Shown one piece after another: positions 1-8,240 of a stretch of 29,442 nucleotides of DNA. Position 1 is the first letter of the stretch; each line of letters begins with the position of its first letter. The translations under genes were made by a program, and so were the position numbers. Source of the DNA: Chloracidobacterium sp. UBA6041. Its GTDB lineage: Bacteria > Acidobacteriota > Blastocatellia > Pyrinomonadales > Pyrinomonadaceae. Under the pieces are notes generated by a model. The model was not told the origin of the DNA, ran no database searches, and saw nothing but the letters and a program-made list of their open reading frames with translations. The stretch lies in contig DIYZ01000062.1 of the NCBI GenBank assembly GCA_002427845.1, positions 21,291 to 50,732 of the forward strand, read 5' to 3'.

Positions 1-2070
1 ACGGCTGAGCCTAAAGGCGTTCTCATTACTCACCGCAATCTCATGGCGAATCTGACGCCGCTCGAGCGGGAGATTAAGCGCTATCTGAAATGGGAGCGCC
101 TGGTTCATCCGATACGTTTTCTCAATCTGCTGCCGCTGAGCCATGTCTTCGGACAATTCATGGGCGTCTTCGTGCCGCAATTGCTCGGTGGCGAGGTTTT
201 CTTTCAAGAGTCTCTGAGTCCATCACAGATCGTTCAAACGGTCAAAAGCGAGCGAATCTCCGTCGTCATCACCGTGCCGCGCATTCTCGATGCGCTGCGG
301 GAAAAGATCGAGAGCGACTACGAGGCACGTGGAAAACTGGACAGATTTCAGAACACGATTGCCTCGTCGGCCGGCCGAAATTTTCTACGGCGCTGGTGGA
401 CGTTTCGCGCGATTCACAACATGTTCGGTTGGAAGTTCTGGGCCTTCATCTCGGGCGGCGCTACGCTCAATCCGGACACCGAACAGTTCTGGCAGCGGCT
501 TGGCTTTGCCGTGATTCAAGGCTATGGCATGACTGAGACTGCGTCACTCGTTAGCGTCAACCACCCGTTCAAGCAGGGGCGCGGTTCCATCGGCAAAGTG
601 CTGCCGGGCCAGGAAGTGAAACTGGCCGAGAACGGCGAAATTCTGGTGCGCGGAGAGAACGTTTCGCCTGGATACTGGAGAGACAACGAGCAGTCAAGAG
701 CAGCAGAAAACGGTTGGTTTCGCACCGGCGATGTTGGTGAGATCGACGAGGAAGGCAGCCTCTATTTCAAAGGCCGAAAAAGAGAGGTCATTGTCACCTC
801 AGCGGGTGTGAACATTTACCCGGCGGACATTGAGCTCGTGTTGGGTCGCCAACCTGAGATAAAAGCGGGCGTGGTCATCAAAATCGAAGGGCCACATGGG
901 CCGGAACCGCTCGCTGTGATGATACTCCGCGACGATCACGCGAACGCGGAAGCCGCGGTCAACCAGGTGAATGAATTACTCGCGCCGCATCAGCAAATCC
1001 GTCGCTGGTTTGTTTGGCCCGGCGAAGATTTTCCGCGTACTGCCACGCAAAAGGTCCGCAAGCACGTTGTCGGAGAAGTCGTGAGGGCTGAGTTAGCGCG
1101 AGCGGGTCAGATCTCCGGCAGTGCCGTTGCTCCTGCAATCGGTCATTCGAACAACCTCGTTGAGATCATCGCGCGCATCAGCAAGGACGTATCAGCAACG
1201 CTTGATCCATCTGCAAAGCTCGGAGCGGATCTAAAGCTCGATTCGCTCGGCCGCGTCGAGTTGTTGAGTGCCCTCGAGGATCGTTATCAATTAGAGATCG
1301 ATGAAGCTGCCTTCACCGATGCAACCACGCTAGCCGAAGTTGAAAAGATAATTCGCGAAGGCCGGCACGAAGAAGCAACGCCGTATCCCTATCCACAATG
1401 GCAACAGCGTTGGCCGTTGAGCTGGCTGCGAATTACCCTTCTCTACCTCATTGTCCTGCCGGTCACGCGCGTCATGGGTTGGCCCAGAATCAGGGGCAAG
1501 GAATATTTGCGCAACGTTCGTGGGCCGTTAGTGTTCATCTGCAACCACGTAACGATGGTGGACCACGCGTTGGTTTTGTTGGCGCTTCCGGGAAGATTCC
1601 GAACCAGAATGGCGATCGCCATGGACGGAGAGCAACTGCGAGAATGGCTTCATCCACAACCTGGAACGGGACTGTTCACTCGCCTGCTCTATCTGCTCCA
1701 GTACGTGTCAGTCGTTTTCTTCTTCAATGTCTTTTCGATGCCGCAAAAGAGCGGCTTTCGGCGGAGCTTCATGTTTGCTGGTCAAATGATGGACCACGGA
1801 TTTAGTCTTCTAGTGTTTCCCGAAGGGCAACGCACAAAGCATGGAGCACTGAATCCTTTCATGCCGGGCACAGGTCTGTTAATTCAGAAACTAGCTGCCC
1901 CAGTGGTGCCGATGCGGATTGACGGATTGTGGGAGCTCAAAAGCGCAGGCAGACATTTTGCCTGGCCGGGCGAGGTCTCTGTGATCATCGGCGAGCCGGT
2001 CAGTTATTCGCTCCAGGAGGACCCGGAAGCAGTGGCCACAGATTTGGCTGAACACGTAAGAGCACGCTGA
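1..2070 (+). CDS. Acyl-activating enzyme / acyl carrier / 1-acylglycerol-phosphate acyltransferase fusion (5' partial)
   Basis: The reading frame is open from base 1, and its first residues (TAEPKGVLITHRNL) are the end of the AMP-binding phosphate loop, so the N-terminus lies outside the window. Numbering from the in-frame ATG at 43, the GYGMTET adenylate motif is near residue 160 and the TGD motif near 228. A carrier domain follows, with the phosphopantetheine serine in LDSLGRVEL (about residue 401). A PlsC-type acyltransferase comes last, with NHVTMVD (the HX4D motif, His about 502) and FPEGQR (Glu about 594). By family knowledge, the protein activates a fatty acid as acyl-AMP, may load it on its own carrier, and transfers it to a glycerolipid at the inner membrane. 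E. coli Aas has the opposite order (acyltransferase first) and no internal carrier. Domain calls are secure; the exact acyl acceptor is inferred. Confidence 0.9.
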   Translation, partial: TAEPKGVLITHRNLMANLTPLEREIKRYLKWERLVHPIRFLNLLPLSHVFGQFMGVFVPQLLGGEVFFQESLSPSQIVQTVKSERISVVITVPRILDALREKIESDYEARGKLDRFQNTIASSAGRNFLRRWWTFRAIHNMFGWKFWAFISGGATLNPDTEQFWQRLGFAVIQGYGMTETASLVSVNHPFKQGRGSIGKVLPGQEVKLAENGEILVRGENVSPGYWRDNEQSRAAENGWFRTGDVGEIDEEGSLYFKGRKREVIVTSAGVNIYPADIELVLGRQPEIKAGVVIKIEGPHGPEPLAVMILRDDHANAEAAVNQVNELLAPHQQIRRWFVWPGEDFPRTATQKVRKHVVGEVVRAELARAGQISGSAVAPAIGHSNNLVEIIARISKDVSATLDPSAKLGADLKLDSLGRVELLSALEDRYQLEIDEAAFTDATTLAEVEKIIREGRHEEATPYPYPQWQQRWPLSWLRITLLYLIVLPVTRVMGWPRIRGKEYLRNVRGPLVFICNHVTMVDHALVLLALPGRFRTRMAIAMDGEQLREWLHPQPGTGLFTRLLYLLQYVSVVFFFNVFSMPQKSGFRRSFMFAGQMMDHGFSLLVFPEGQRTKHGALNPFMPGTGLLIQKLAAPVVPMRIDGLWELKSAGRHFAWPGEVSVIIGEPVSYSLQEDPEAVATDLAEHVRAR

Positions 2071-2161
2071 TTGCGTTGTTACCTTGCCAGAGCAAAACTG
2101 GCGATAATAGGCACATGAAGACGTCAGGGCCTGGGCAGAGGTGCCACTAAGTCTTGGACAA

Positions 2162-3454
2162 ATGCTAACGAAGTATTCGATTTTACCTCTTCTGTTTCTG
2201 CTTTCGATGATTGCGTTCGTCAGCGCCCCTGCGCAATCGGGAAACGGCAAGACAGGAACGACTGCGGTTACTCCGCGGCTCGATGAGCTACAAGAGAAGG
2301 GATCTGAGGCTCTTTTCAATCTTGACTATGAAGTTGCGCGGCAGAAGTTCAAAGAGATGGCCCGGCTGTATCCGGACGATCCGACTGGCCCACACATGCT
2401 CGCCACGACGCTCTGGCTGGAGACGTTGAATCAAGCACGCCGGTTGCAAGCGGCCATCTACAGCACGCAGTCGTTCTATGCGGAGACAGAAGACAGACCT
2501 GATCCGCGCGTGGTCCAGGACTTTCGCGATCTGACGCGCCAGGCGACGCAACTTGCAAGAGCGAGATTGCAGCGCAACCCTCGCGATCCGCAGGCGCTCT
2601 ATATGCTCGGAGCGACTGAATCTTTGATGGCTTCGTTCGCAGCAACCGTGGAGCGACGCTTCATAGCGGCGCTGCGTTTCGGCTCAAGCGGTGTTGACAC
2701 ACATCGCAACGTGATAAAACTTGATCCAAACTTCCATGATGCTGAGTTAACCATTGGGATGTACGACTACATTGTGGGCACACTGCCGCTACCCGTAAGA
2801 ATGCTGGCAAGCATTGCCGGACCACATGGTTCGAAGAAGCGCGGGATTCAGACGCTCGAGCGTGTCGCGAAGGAGGGGCAGTGGACGCGCGCCGATGCCG
2901 AGGTCCTGCTCATTGCCATTTACAAAAAGGAAAAGCGTTTCCCGGAGGCGTTAGCGCTGTCGCGAGAACTTCAGGGGAAGTATCCACGCAACTATCTGTT
3001 CAGATTGGAAACTGCGGACACTCTGGTTTCGCAGGCAGCGATCGAGCGCCGGGCAAGCAAGACTAAAGAGGCGGAGACGATGGAGAGCGAAGCCCTGAGT
3101 ACTTTCGAGACGATGTTACACGAGCGCTCTGCGGCAGGCGCCGCCCCGCGCGCTTTGGACCTGATACACTTTCGCTATGGTGAGGCCTTTCTACTGATGG
3201 GCCAGCCGCAGAGCGCCGCCGGAGAGTTTCTTGCAGCAACGACCGTGAGAGGCGCAGACGCCGGCACCGTCTCAAGGGCCCACCTCCGAGCGGCTCAATC
3301 ATTTGACCTTGCGGGCAAGCGGAGCGAAGCGTTGGCTGAGTATCGCGTGGTGCTTTCTCGTCCGAATATCTACGACTCGTACGACCAGGCACGGCGCGGG
3401 CAAAAGGAGCCATATAAGGAACAACCGCACAGTAATGCGAAACAGGATGAGTAA
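2162..3454 (+). CDS. Exported TPR-repeat protein
   Basis: This is a protein of about 430 residues with a clear signal peptide (MLTKYSILPLLFLLSMIAF followed by an alanine-rich cleavage region ending near APAQS). Helical repeats follow that look like tetratricopeptide repeats: segments such as ALFNLDYEVARQKFKEMARL, NPRDPQALYMLGATES and GEAFLLMGQPQSAAGEFLAA carry the small/large residue spacing of TPR helices. An in-frame GTG at 2141 would add seven residues; I prefer the ATG at 2162 because it gives a compact signal peptide, although no strong ribosome-binding site precedes it. It starts about 90 bases after the upstream fusion gene and could be co-transcribed. TPRs are protein-binding scaffolds; no enzymatic function is visible, and the partner is unknown. 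Confidence 0.8.
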   Translation: MLTKYSILPLLFLLSMIAFVSAPAQSGNGKTGTTAVTPRLDELQEKGSEALFNLDYEVARQKFKEMARLYPDDPTGPHMLATTLWLETLNQARRLQAAIYSTQSFYAETEDRPDPRVVQDFRDLTRQATQLARARLQRNPRDPQALYMLGATESLMASFAATVERRFIAALRFGSSGVDTHRNVIKLDPNFHDAELTIGMYDYIVGTLPLPVRMLASIAGPHGSKKRGIQTLERVAKEGQWTRADAEVLLIAIYKKEKRFPEALALSRELQGKYPRNYLFRLETADTLVSQAAIERRASKTKEAETMESEALSTFETMLHERSAAGAAPRALDLIHFRYGEAFLLMGQPQSAAGEFLAATTVRGADAGTVSRAHLRAAQSFDLAGKRSEALAEYRVVLSRPNIYDSYDQARRGQKEPYKEQPHSNAKQDE

Positions 3455-3646
3455 CCAGAACCTGGAAGACCTATAAGCCCATCCCTGGTGAAAGTTCAAT
3501 CTCGCATGCGCCGATGCTAGCTGCTGCACCACTGTATCGCCGCCATCGTTTCCCCTCAGAGGTCAGCAGTCACTGCGTGTGGCGTAAACACGTCATTAGT
3601 TAATTTGACAATACCATGAGCGGTCATGCCAGCGCCCAGCAGTGGC

Positions 3647-3670
3647 ACTAAAGTGAACCGCGACTTTAGT
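3647..3670. terminator. Possible terminator hairpin at the 3' end of the RND pump gene
   Basis: The inverted repeat actaaagt / actttagt (3647-3654 and 3663-3670) has an 8-base loop and overlaps the stop codon of the minus-strand pump gene. No clear T-run follows on either side, so it is only a weak terminator candidate. The 211 bases between the convergent TPR and pump genes (3455-3665) otherwise show no gene. Confidence 0.3.
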
Positions 3671-6600
3671 CGAGAGTGGTCTCGGCTCTTCGGGCGGCGC
3701 GGCGGGCGGCGCCGCGCTCTACCCACTCGTATACCATTGGTAGAATCACGATCTTAATCGGGCTCATCAGCATTCCCCCGACCACGACGATCGCCAGCGG
3801 CTTCTCGATTTCGGCGCCGGTGCCGGACGAGATGACAAACGGTATGAGGCTAATGCTGCCTATCAACGCGCTCAACAACTCGGGCCGCAAGCGAACGCTC
3901 GCGCCGGTAATCACGGCGTCGTGCAACTCCATTCCACCATTGCGAAGCTTGTTGATGTAAGACACCATCACCATCCCGTTTTGCACCGCGATCCCAAAGA
4001 CCGCAATGAATCCAACTATCGCGGGAACGCTCAACGGGAATCCCCAGATCAGCAGGAACATTGTGCTGCCGACAAGCGCGATGGGTATGTTGAAGATGAT
4101 CGTCAGCGTGTTCCGCAGCGAATTGAAGCAGGTATAGATCAGCACGAACACCAGCAGCAGCGAGATTGGTATGGCAATCAGCAGCCTGCGAACCGCCTGC
4201 TGCGCGTTTTCGAATTGCCCGCCCCAGGTGATGAAGTAGCCAGGCGGAGTTTTGACTTGCGCGGCAACCGCCGCTTGCGCGTCGTGAACGAAGCCGCCGA
4301 TGTCGCGCCCTTTTACGTTGCACATCACCACGACCCGGCGCAGAGAGTTCTCGCGGCTGACGACCGAATCGCCACTCGATAGTCGAAACGTCGCCAACTG
4401 TCCGAGCGGTATGCGTCCGCCGACCGGCGCGGAGATCAGAATGTCGTTGAGCTTTTCAACCTGATTGCGGAAGTCTTCTTTCAGGCGCACGAAGATCGCA
4501 AAGCGGCGCTGGCCTTCCAGCACATCGGTGGCCTCGTCACCGCCTATGCCAATCTTGGCGACTTCGAGCACATCGGCTATGTTCAGCCCGTAACGAGCAA
4601 TCTTATTGCGGTCAAGCTCGATCTCCAGGTGCTCCTCACCCGCAACCTGCTCAACCGCCAGGTCCTCGACGCCGCGAACGTGAGACATGGCGTCACGAAT
4701 CTGTTCGCCCACCTGGTGCAGCTGCTCCTGGTCTTCGCCAAAAATCTTAACGGCAATCTGCGCATTGATGCCCGATATGAGTTCGTCGTTGCGGGTTTGT
4801 ATGACCTGCGAAAAGTTGAACTCAACGCCGGGAAACCCTTCCACTCGACGGCGCATGGCATCAACCAGCTCGTCTTTGGTCTTTGCAGTTGTCCATTGAT
4901 CTTTCGGTTTCAGGCGGACGTATATTTCGTCGTTGCTTACACTCTCCGGATCGCCGCCCAACTCAGCGCGCCCGATCTTGGCGACGACGGTTTCGACTTC
5001 GGGAAACTCGCGCAGTGACTTTTCGATCTGGGACGAGACTTCGATCGCCCGCGCCAGCGAGATGCTTGCAGGCATAGTGGCCCGCACCAGCATATTGCCC
5101 TCATCGATCGTGGGCAGAAACTCGCTGCCCAGGATGTAGACGTTGGCAACGCTCAACACGATCAAGGCCGCAGCAATCGTGATCGCGATATAGCGGTGAG
5201 CGATGGCCCACTTGAGGACGGGAACGTAAATCCCTTTGACGAATCCAACGATCGGATTTGTGCGGACCCTGCCTTTCTTGAGCCGCAACCACAAGGCGCA
5301 CAGCATCGGAGCTATGCATAGCGCCATTAACATGGAGCCAATCATCGAGAAGGTGACAGCGTACGCGAGCGGCTTGAACAACTTGCCTTCGATGCCCTGC
5401 AAAGTGAAGACAGGAAGAAAGACGGCTATGATTATGAGTATCGCGAAAAACAACGGTCGTCCGATTTCCTGAGCGGCAACCAGTATGGCATCGCGTACGG
5501 AGTGTTCCCAGTGTTCTTCAAGATGGCGATAAATGTTTTCGACCATCACGACCGTCGCATCCACCATCATGCCAATACTTATGGCAAGTCCGCCGAGCGA
5601 CATGAGGTTCGCCGACAGCCCTGAGTACCACATCAGTATGAAAGCAACCAGCATACAGAAAGGTATGGCTGCGGCGGTGATGAGCGAACTGCGGAAGGCG
5701 CCGAGCAGCAACACCAGAATCAACAAAACCAGCGCCTCACCTTCGATCAGCGACTTGACCACGGTGTGTATGCTGTTATCGACCAGCTCTGATTGATCGT
5801 AGTAGTCAACGATGCTTACGCCTTCAGGCAAAGCCTTATTGATCTCGACTACTTTTTCCTTTATGCGTTCAATCACCTGCTTGGTGTTTTCGTTGATTCG
5901 TTTCAGCACGATTCCGGTGACGACTTCGCCCTGACCGTCTTTGGTGACCGCACCCTGGCGGATCTCGTTTCCGACTTCAACCTTCGCAACGTCGCTCACA
6001 AGGATAGGAGTGCCACCGCGCGAATCGAGGACGATGTTCTTAATGTCTTCAATATCCTTGACCAATCCCAGTCCACGAACGACGTACTGCTCATCGCCAT
6101 GCTCAATGAAGTTCGCCCCGGTGTTTTGATTGTTGGACTGAATGGCTTCAAAGAGCGTTTTGAGCGGGATGTTGTAATTGACCAGCGCTTGCTGATCCAC
6201 GATGACCTGATACTGCTTGACGTCCCCGCCAAAGCTCAGCACGTCGGCGACGCCAGGCACTGTGCGCAGTTGCAGTTTGATAACCCAGTCCTGAATGGTG
6301 CGCAGCTCCTGATTGCTCTTTCCGCGCCCAACGATTTGGTAAAGATAAATCTGGCCGGTTCCGGTGGTGATGGGTCCCATCTGAGGTTCGAATCCTGCAG
6401 GGATGTGATCTTTTGCGGACGAGAGGCGCTCGAAGACCTGCTGGCGCGCGAAGTAAATGTCTGTGTCGTCGCTAAAATAGACCGTAACCACCGACAAACC
6501 AAACTTGGATTCCGATTGTACCCGCACCACTCCCGAAATCCCGTTCATCACATTTTCGATAGGAAAGGTTATGAGTTGCTCGACTTCCTGTGGCGCCAGT

Positions 6601-6764
6601 CCCTGTGCTTCAGTGTCGATTTCTACCTGCACCGGGGTGACGTCCGGGAAGGCGTCGACGTTTAACCTGGAAAGCGCGAGAATCCCGCCGGCCACGATGA
6701 GCATCGAAACGACGGCAACAAGCAATCGCTCGCGATAAAAGAAGGCAATGAGATTGTCGGTCAT
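3666..6764 (-). CDS. Heavy-metal efflux RND transporter, inner-membrane pump (CzcA/CusA family)
   Basis: The product of about 1032 residues has the full RND layout: an N-terminal membrane helix, a periplasmic porter domain, a six-helix bundle, a second porter domain and a final six-helix bundle. The transmembrane-4 proton-relay motif reads GMMVDATVVMVEN (Asp about 402). Segments such as IGRAELGGDPESVSNDE and RNDELISG resemble CzcA-type divalent-metal pumps. The CusA substrate methionine after its 'RID' motif is replaced here by Glu (about 661), so Cu(I)/Ag(I) is less likely than a divalent metal such as Co, Zn, Cd or Ni; this is inference. A TTG at 6776 is also in frame; I chose the ATG at 6764. 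It is the last gene of the efflux operon, separated from the adaptor gene by a 225-base spacer holding a large inverted repeat. Confidence 0.95.
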   Translation of the reverse strand: MTDNLIAFFYRERLLVAVVSMLIVAGGILALSRLNVDAFPDVTPVQVEIDTEAQGLAPQEVEQLITFPIENVMNGISGVVRVQSESKFGLSVVTVYFSDDTDIYFARQQVFERLSSAKDHIPAGFEPQMGPITTGTGQIYLYQIVGRGKSNQELRTIQDWVIKLQLRTVPGVADVLSFGGDVKQYQVIVDQQALVNYNIPLKTLFEAIQSNNQNTGANFIEHGDEQYVVRGLGLVKDIEDIKNIVLDSRGGTPILVSDVAKVEVGNEIRQGAVTKDGQGEVVTGIVLKRINENTKQVIERIKEKVVEINKALPEGVSIVDYYDQSELVDNSIHTVVKSLIEGEALVLLILVLLLGAFRSSLITAAAIPFCMLVAFILMWYSGLSANLMSLGGLAISIGMMVDATVVMVENIYRHLEEHWEHSVRDAILVAAQEIGRPLFFAILIIIAVFLPVFTLQGIEGKLFKPLAYAVTFSMIGSMLMALCIAPMLCALWLRLKKGRVRTNPIVGFVKGIYVPVLKWAIAHRYIAITIAAALIVLSVANVYILGSEFLPTIDEGNMLVRATMPASISLARAIEVSSQIEKSLREFPEVETVVAKIGRAELGGDPESVSNDEIYVRLKPKDQWTTAKTKDELVDAMRRRVEGFPGVEFNFSQVIQTRNDELISGINAQIAVKIFGEDQEQLHQVGEQIRDAMSHVRGVEDLAVEQVAGEEHLEIELDRNKIARYGLNIADVLEVAKIGIGGDEATDVLEGQRRFAIFVRLKEDFRNQVEKLNDILISAPVGGRIPLGQLATFRLSSGDSVVSRENSLRRVVVMCNVKGRDIGGFVHDAQAAVAAQVKTPPGYFITWGGQFENAQQAVRRLLIAIPISLLLVFVLIYTCFNSLRNTLTIIFNIPIALVGSTMFLLIWGFPLSVPAIVGFIAVFGIAVQNGMVMVSYINKLRNGGMELHDAVITGASVRLRPELLSALIGSISLIPFVISSGTGAEIEKPLAIVVVGGMLMSPIKIVILPMVYEWVERGAARRAARRAETTLD

Positions 6765-6842
6765 AGTTGCAACCAAAAAACTTTCAAGCTAACTGAACTC
6801 AAATGTCAGGGAGCTAAAGGTTCATAGTTCGACTGCGGTTTT

Positions 6843-6859
6843 CACTCCGGTTAGGAGTG
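6843..6859. repeat. Short hairpin upstream of the pump gene
   Basis: The 6-bp inverted repeat cactcc / ggagtg has a ggtta loop and sits immediately beside the larger 34-bp inverted repeat in the adaptor-pump spacer. It may add to the folded RNA structure in the 5' leader of the pump gene. Confidence 0.4.
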
Positions 6860-6862
6860 GTC

Positions 6863-6966
6863 TCCTGTCAGAACCACCTGCGGTAGCGGGTGGGTTCTGG
6901 TTCTTGCCCGCAAAGTTCACCGGGTGCGCAATAACCCACCCGCTACCGCAGGTGGTTCTGACAGGA
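6863..6966. repeat. Perfect 34-bp inverted repeat with 36-base loop (REP/BIME-like)
   Basis: The arms 6863-6896 and 6933-6966 are perfect reverse complements over 34 bases. Each arm includes the core cccgctaccgcaggtgg. The element fills most of the spacer between the membrane-fusion gene and the RND pump gene, which are transcribed together on the minus strand. The core 'cccgctaccgc' recurs in the repeat cluster at 13835-14055, so this is probably one member of a dispersed family. In RNA it would make a very stable stem-loop that could limit read-through into the pump gene or protect the upstream message. Confidence 0.9.
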
Positions 6967-6989
6967 AACCCGTTAACTGCTCCCACCCT

Positions 6990-8204
6990 CTATTGCTCGG
7001 GCTTGCTTTGTTGAAGCAACAGGTAGTTTCCCTTCACGACCACCTTATCGCCCGCTATTAGCCCGTCGATAATTTCAACCCGATCGTTGCCTTGTATCCC
7101 CGCGGTCACCACGCGCTTCTTGTAGCCGCTGCCTTCGCTTACGAAGACAACTGTTTTCCCGCCGTCATCGAGCACGGCCGCTTGGGGGATCGAAATGGCG
7201 GTGCGATGCAGGTCGGTGATTATCTGCACATTGGCAAACATATCCGGTTTGAGCCTGCCGTCCGGGTTGGGAACCTCTGTGCGAACCTTCACACTTCGGG
7301 TCTCCGGGTCCACCACGCTGGAAACCAAAATGACCCTGCCTGAGAAGCTCGATCCCGGAAAGGCCGGGACTGAAACCTTGACCTCCTGACCGCGCTTCAC
7401 GCGCTCGAGGTCCTTTTCAAATACGTTCGCGTCGATCCAGACACTTGAGATATCGATTATCTTGAACAGGTTTGCGTCCGAACCTACGGTGGCGCCAATC
7501 GTGGCATTGCGCTCGACTATGATGCCTGCGATTGGAGAGGTGAGAGAAAAGACGGCGGCCAGGCTCGGTTTGCTTGCCAGCGCATCAACATCTGACTCTT
7601 TCAAACCGAGTATGAGCAAATGGCGGCGGGCGGCCGTAAGCGCCGCTCTCGTCCCTGCAACAGAGCTTGCCGCCGCCGCCTTCGCCAGCTCAAGGTCATG
7701 CTCGGCAGCCTGGAGATTTTTCCCCGCGGTGATCGTCTTCTCGTACAGCATCTTGGTACGGTCGTAAGTGGCCTGCGCGAACTTGACCTCGGCCACTGAC
7801 GTGCGACGAGCATTCTCAGAGTCCGCGAGCGCCTTGAGATAATCGGCCTCGGCCTGATCGATGTCTGCCGATTCAAGGTCGGCCAGCTTCTGACCTTTCT
7901 TCACATTGCTGCCCTGGCCTGCGTAAAGACGCACGAGCCTGCCTTCATGGACGGGGCCGATGTTTGCCATGCGGTCCTCCGAGACGAGGATCTTCCCCGT
8001 GGCGTGTATCGTCCCGGCGATGGGCTGCGGTATTACTATTTCGATCTCTATTGCATGGCTTTGCGCTGAGTCCGATGTCACCGCGCTCGGTTGTGGGCCA
8101 GAAGCATTCGACGGAGCATCCGCAGCCCTCTTGCAGCCTTGACACACCAACACCATGAGAAGCGGCGGAATCAAAAGGGCATGAACTACTCTTCGGTTGA
8201 ACAT
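6990..8204 (-). CDS. RND efflux periplasmic adaptor (membrane fusion protein, CusB/CzcB/HlyD family)
   Basis: The product of about 404 residues links the RND pump to the outer-membrane channel. Visible parts are an N-terminal hydrophobic segment ending in VCQGC (a loose lipobox; Cys24 may be lipidated), a first lipoyl half (IGPVHEGRLVRLYAGQGSNV), a long alpha-hairpin rich in Ala, Glu and Lys, a second lipoyl half (SPIAGIIVERNATIGATV), then beta-barrel and membrane-proximal domains (DPETRSVKVRTEV, LKPDMFANV). An in-frame GTG at 8240 would abut the upstream stop. The ATG at 8204 is preferred because AAAGGA lies 7 bases before it and it gives a normal signal sequence. It lies between the TolC-type gene and the pump gene in one operon. 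Confidence 0.93.
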   Translation of the reverse strand: MFNRRVVHALLIPPLLMVLVCQGCKRAADAPSNASGPQPSAVTSDSAQSHAIEIEIVIPQPIAGTIHATGKILVSEDRMANIGPVHEGRLVRLYAGQGSNVKKGQKLADLESADIDQAEADYLKALADSENARRTSVAEVKFAQATYDRTKMLYEKTITAGKNLQAAEHDLELAKAAAASSVAGTRAALTAARRHLLILGLKESDVDALASKPSLAAVFSLTSPIAGIIVERNATIGATVGSDANLFKIIDISSVWIDANVFEKDLERVKRGQEVKVSVPAFPGSSFSGRVILVSSVVDPETRSVKVRTEVPNPDGRLKPDMFANVQIITDLHRTAISIPQAAVLDDGGKTVVFVSEGSGYKKRVVTAGIQGNDRVEIIDGLIAGDKVVVKGNYLLLQQSKPEQ

Positions 8205-8240
8205 ACGGGCATCCTTTCGGGCATCCTCTCGCGGGGGCAC

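Noticed and set aside
5793..6665. A 290-codon open frame on the plus strand
   Set aside because: It lies wholly antisense to the RND pump gene, whose protein has clear conserved motifs across this stretch; the antisense product shows no recognisable domain or signal.
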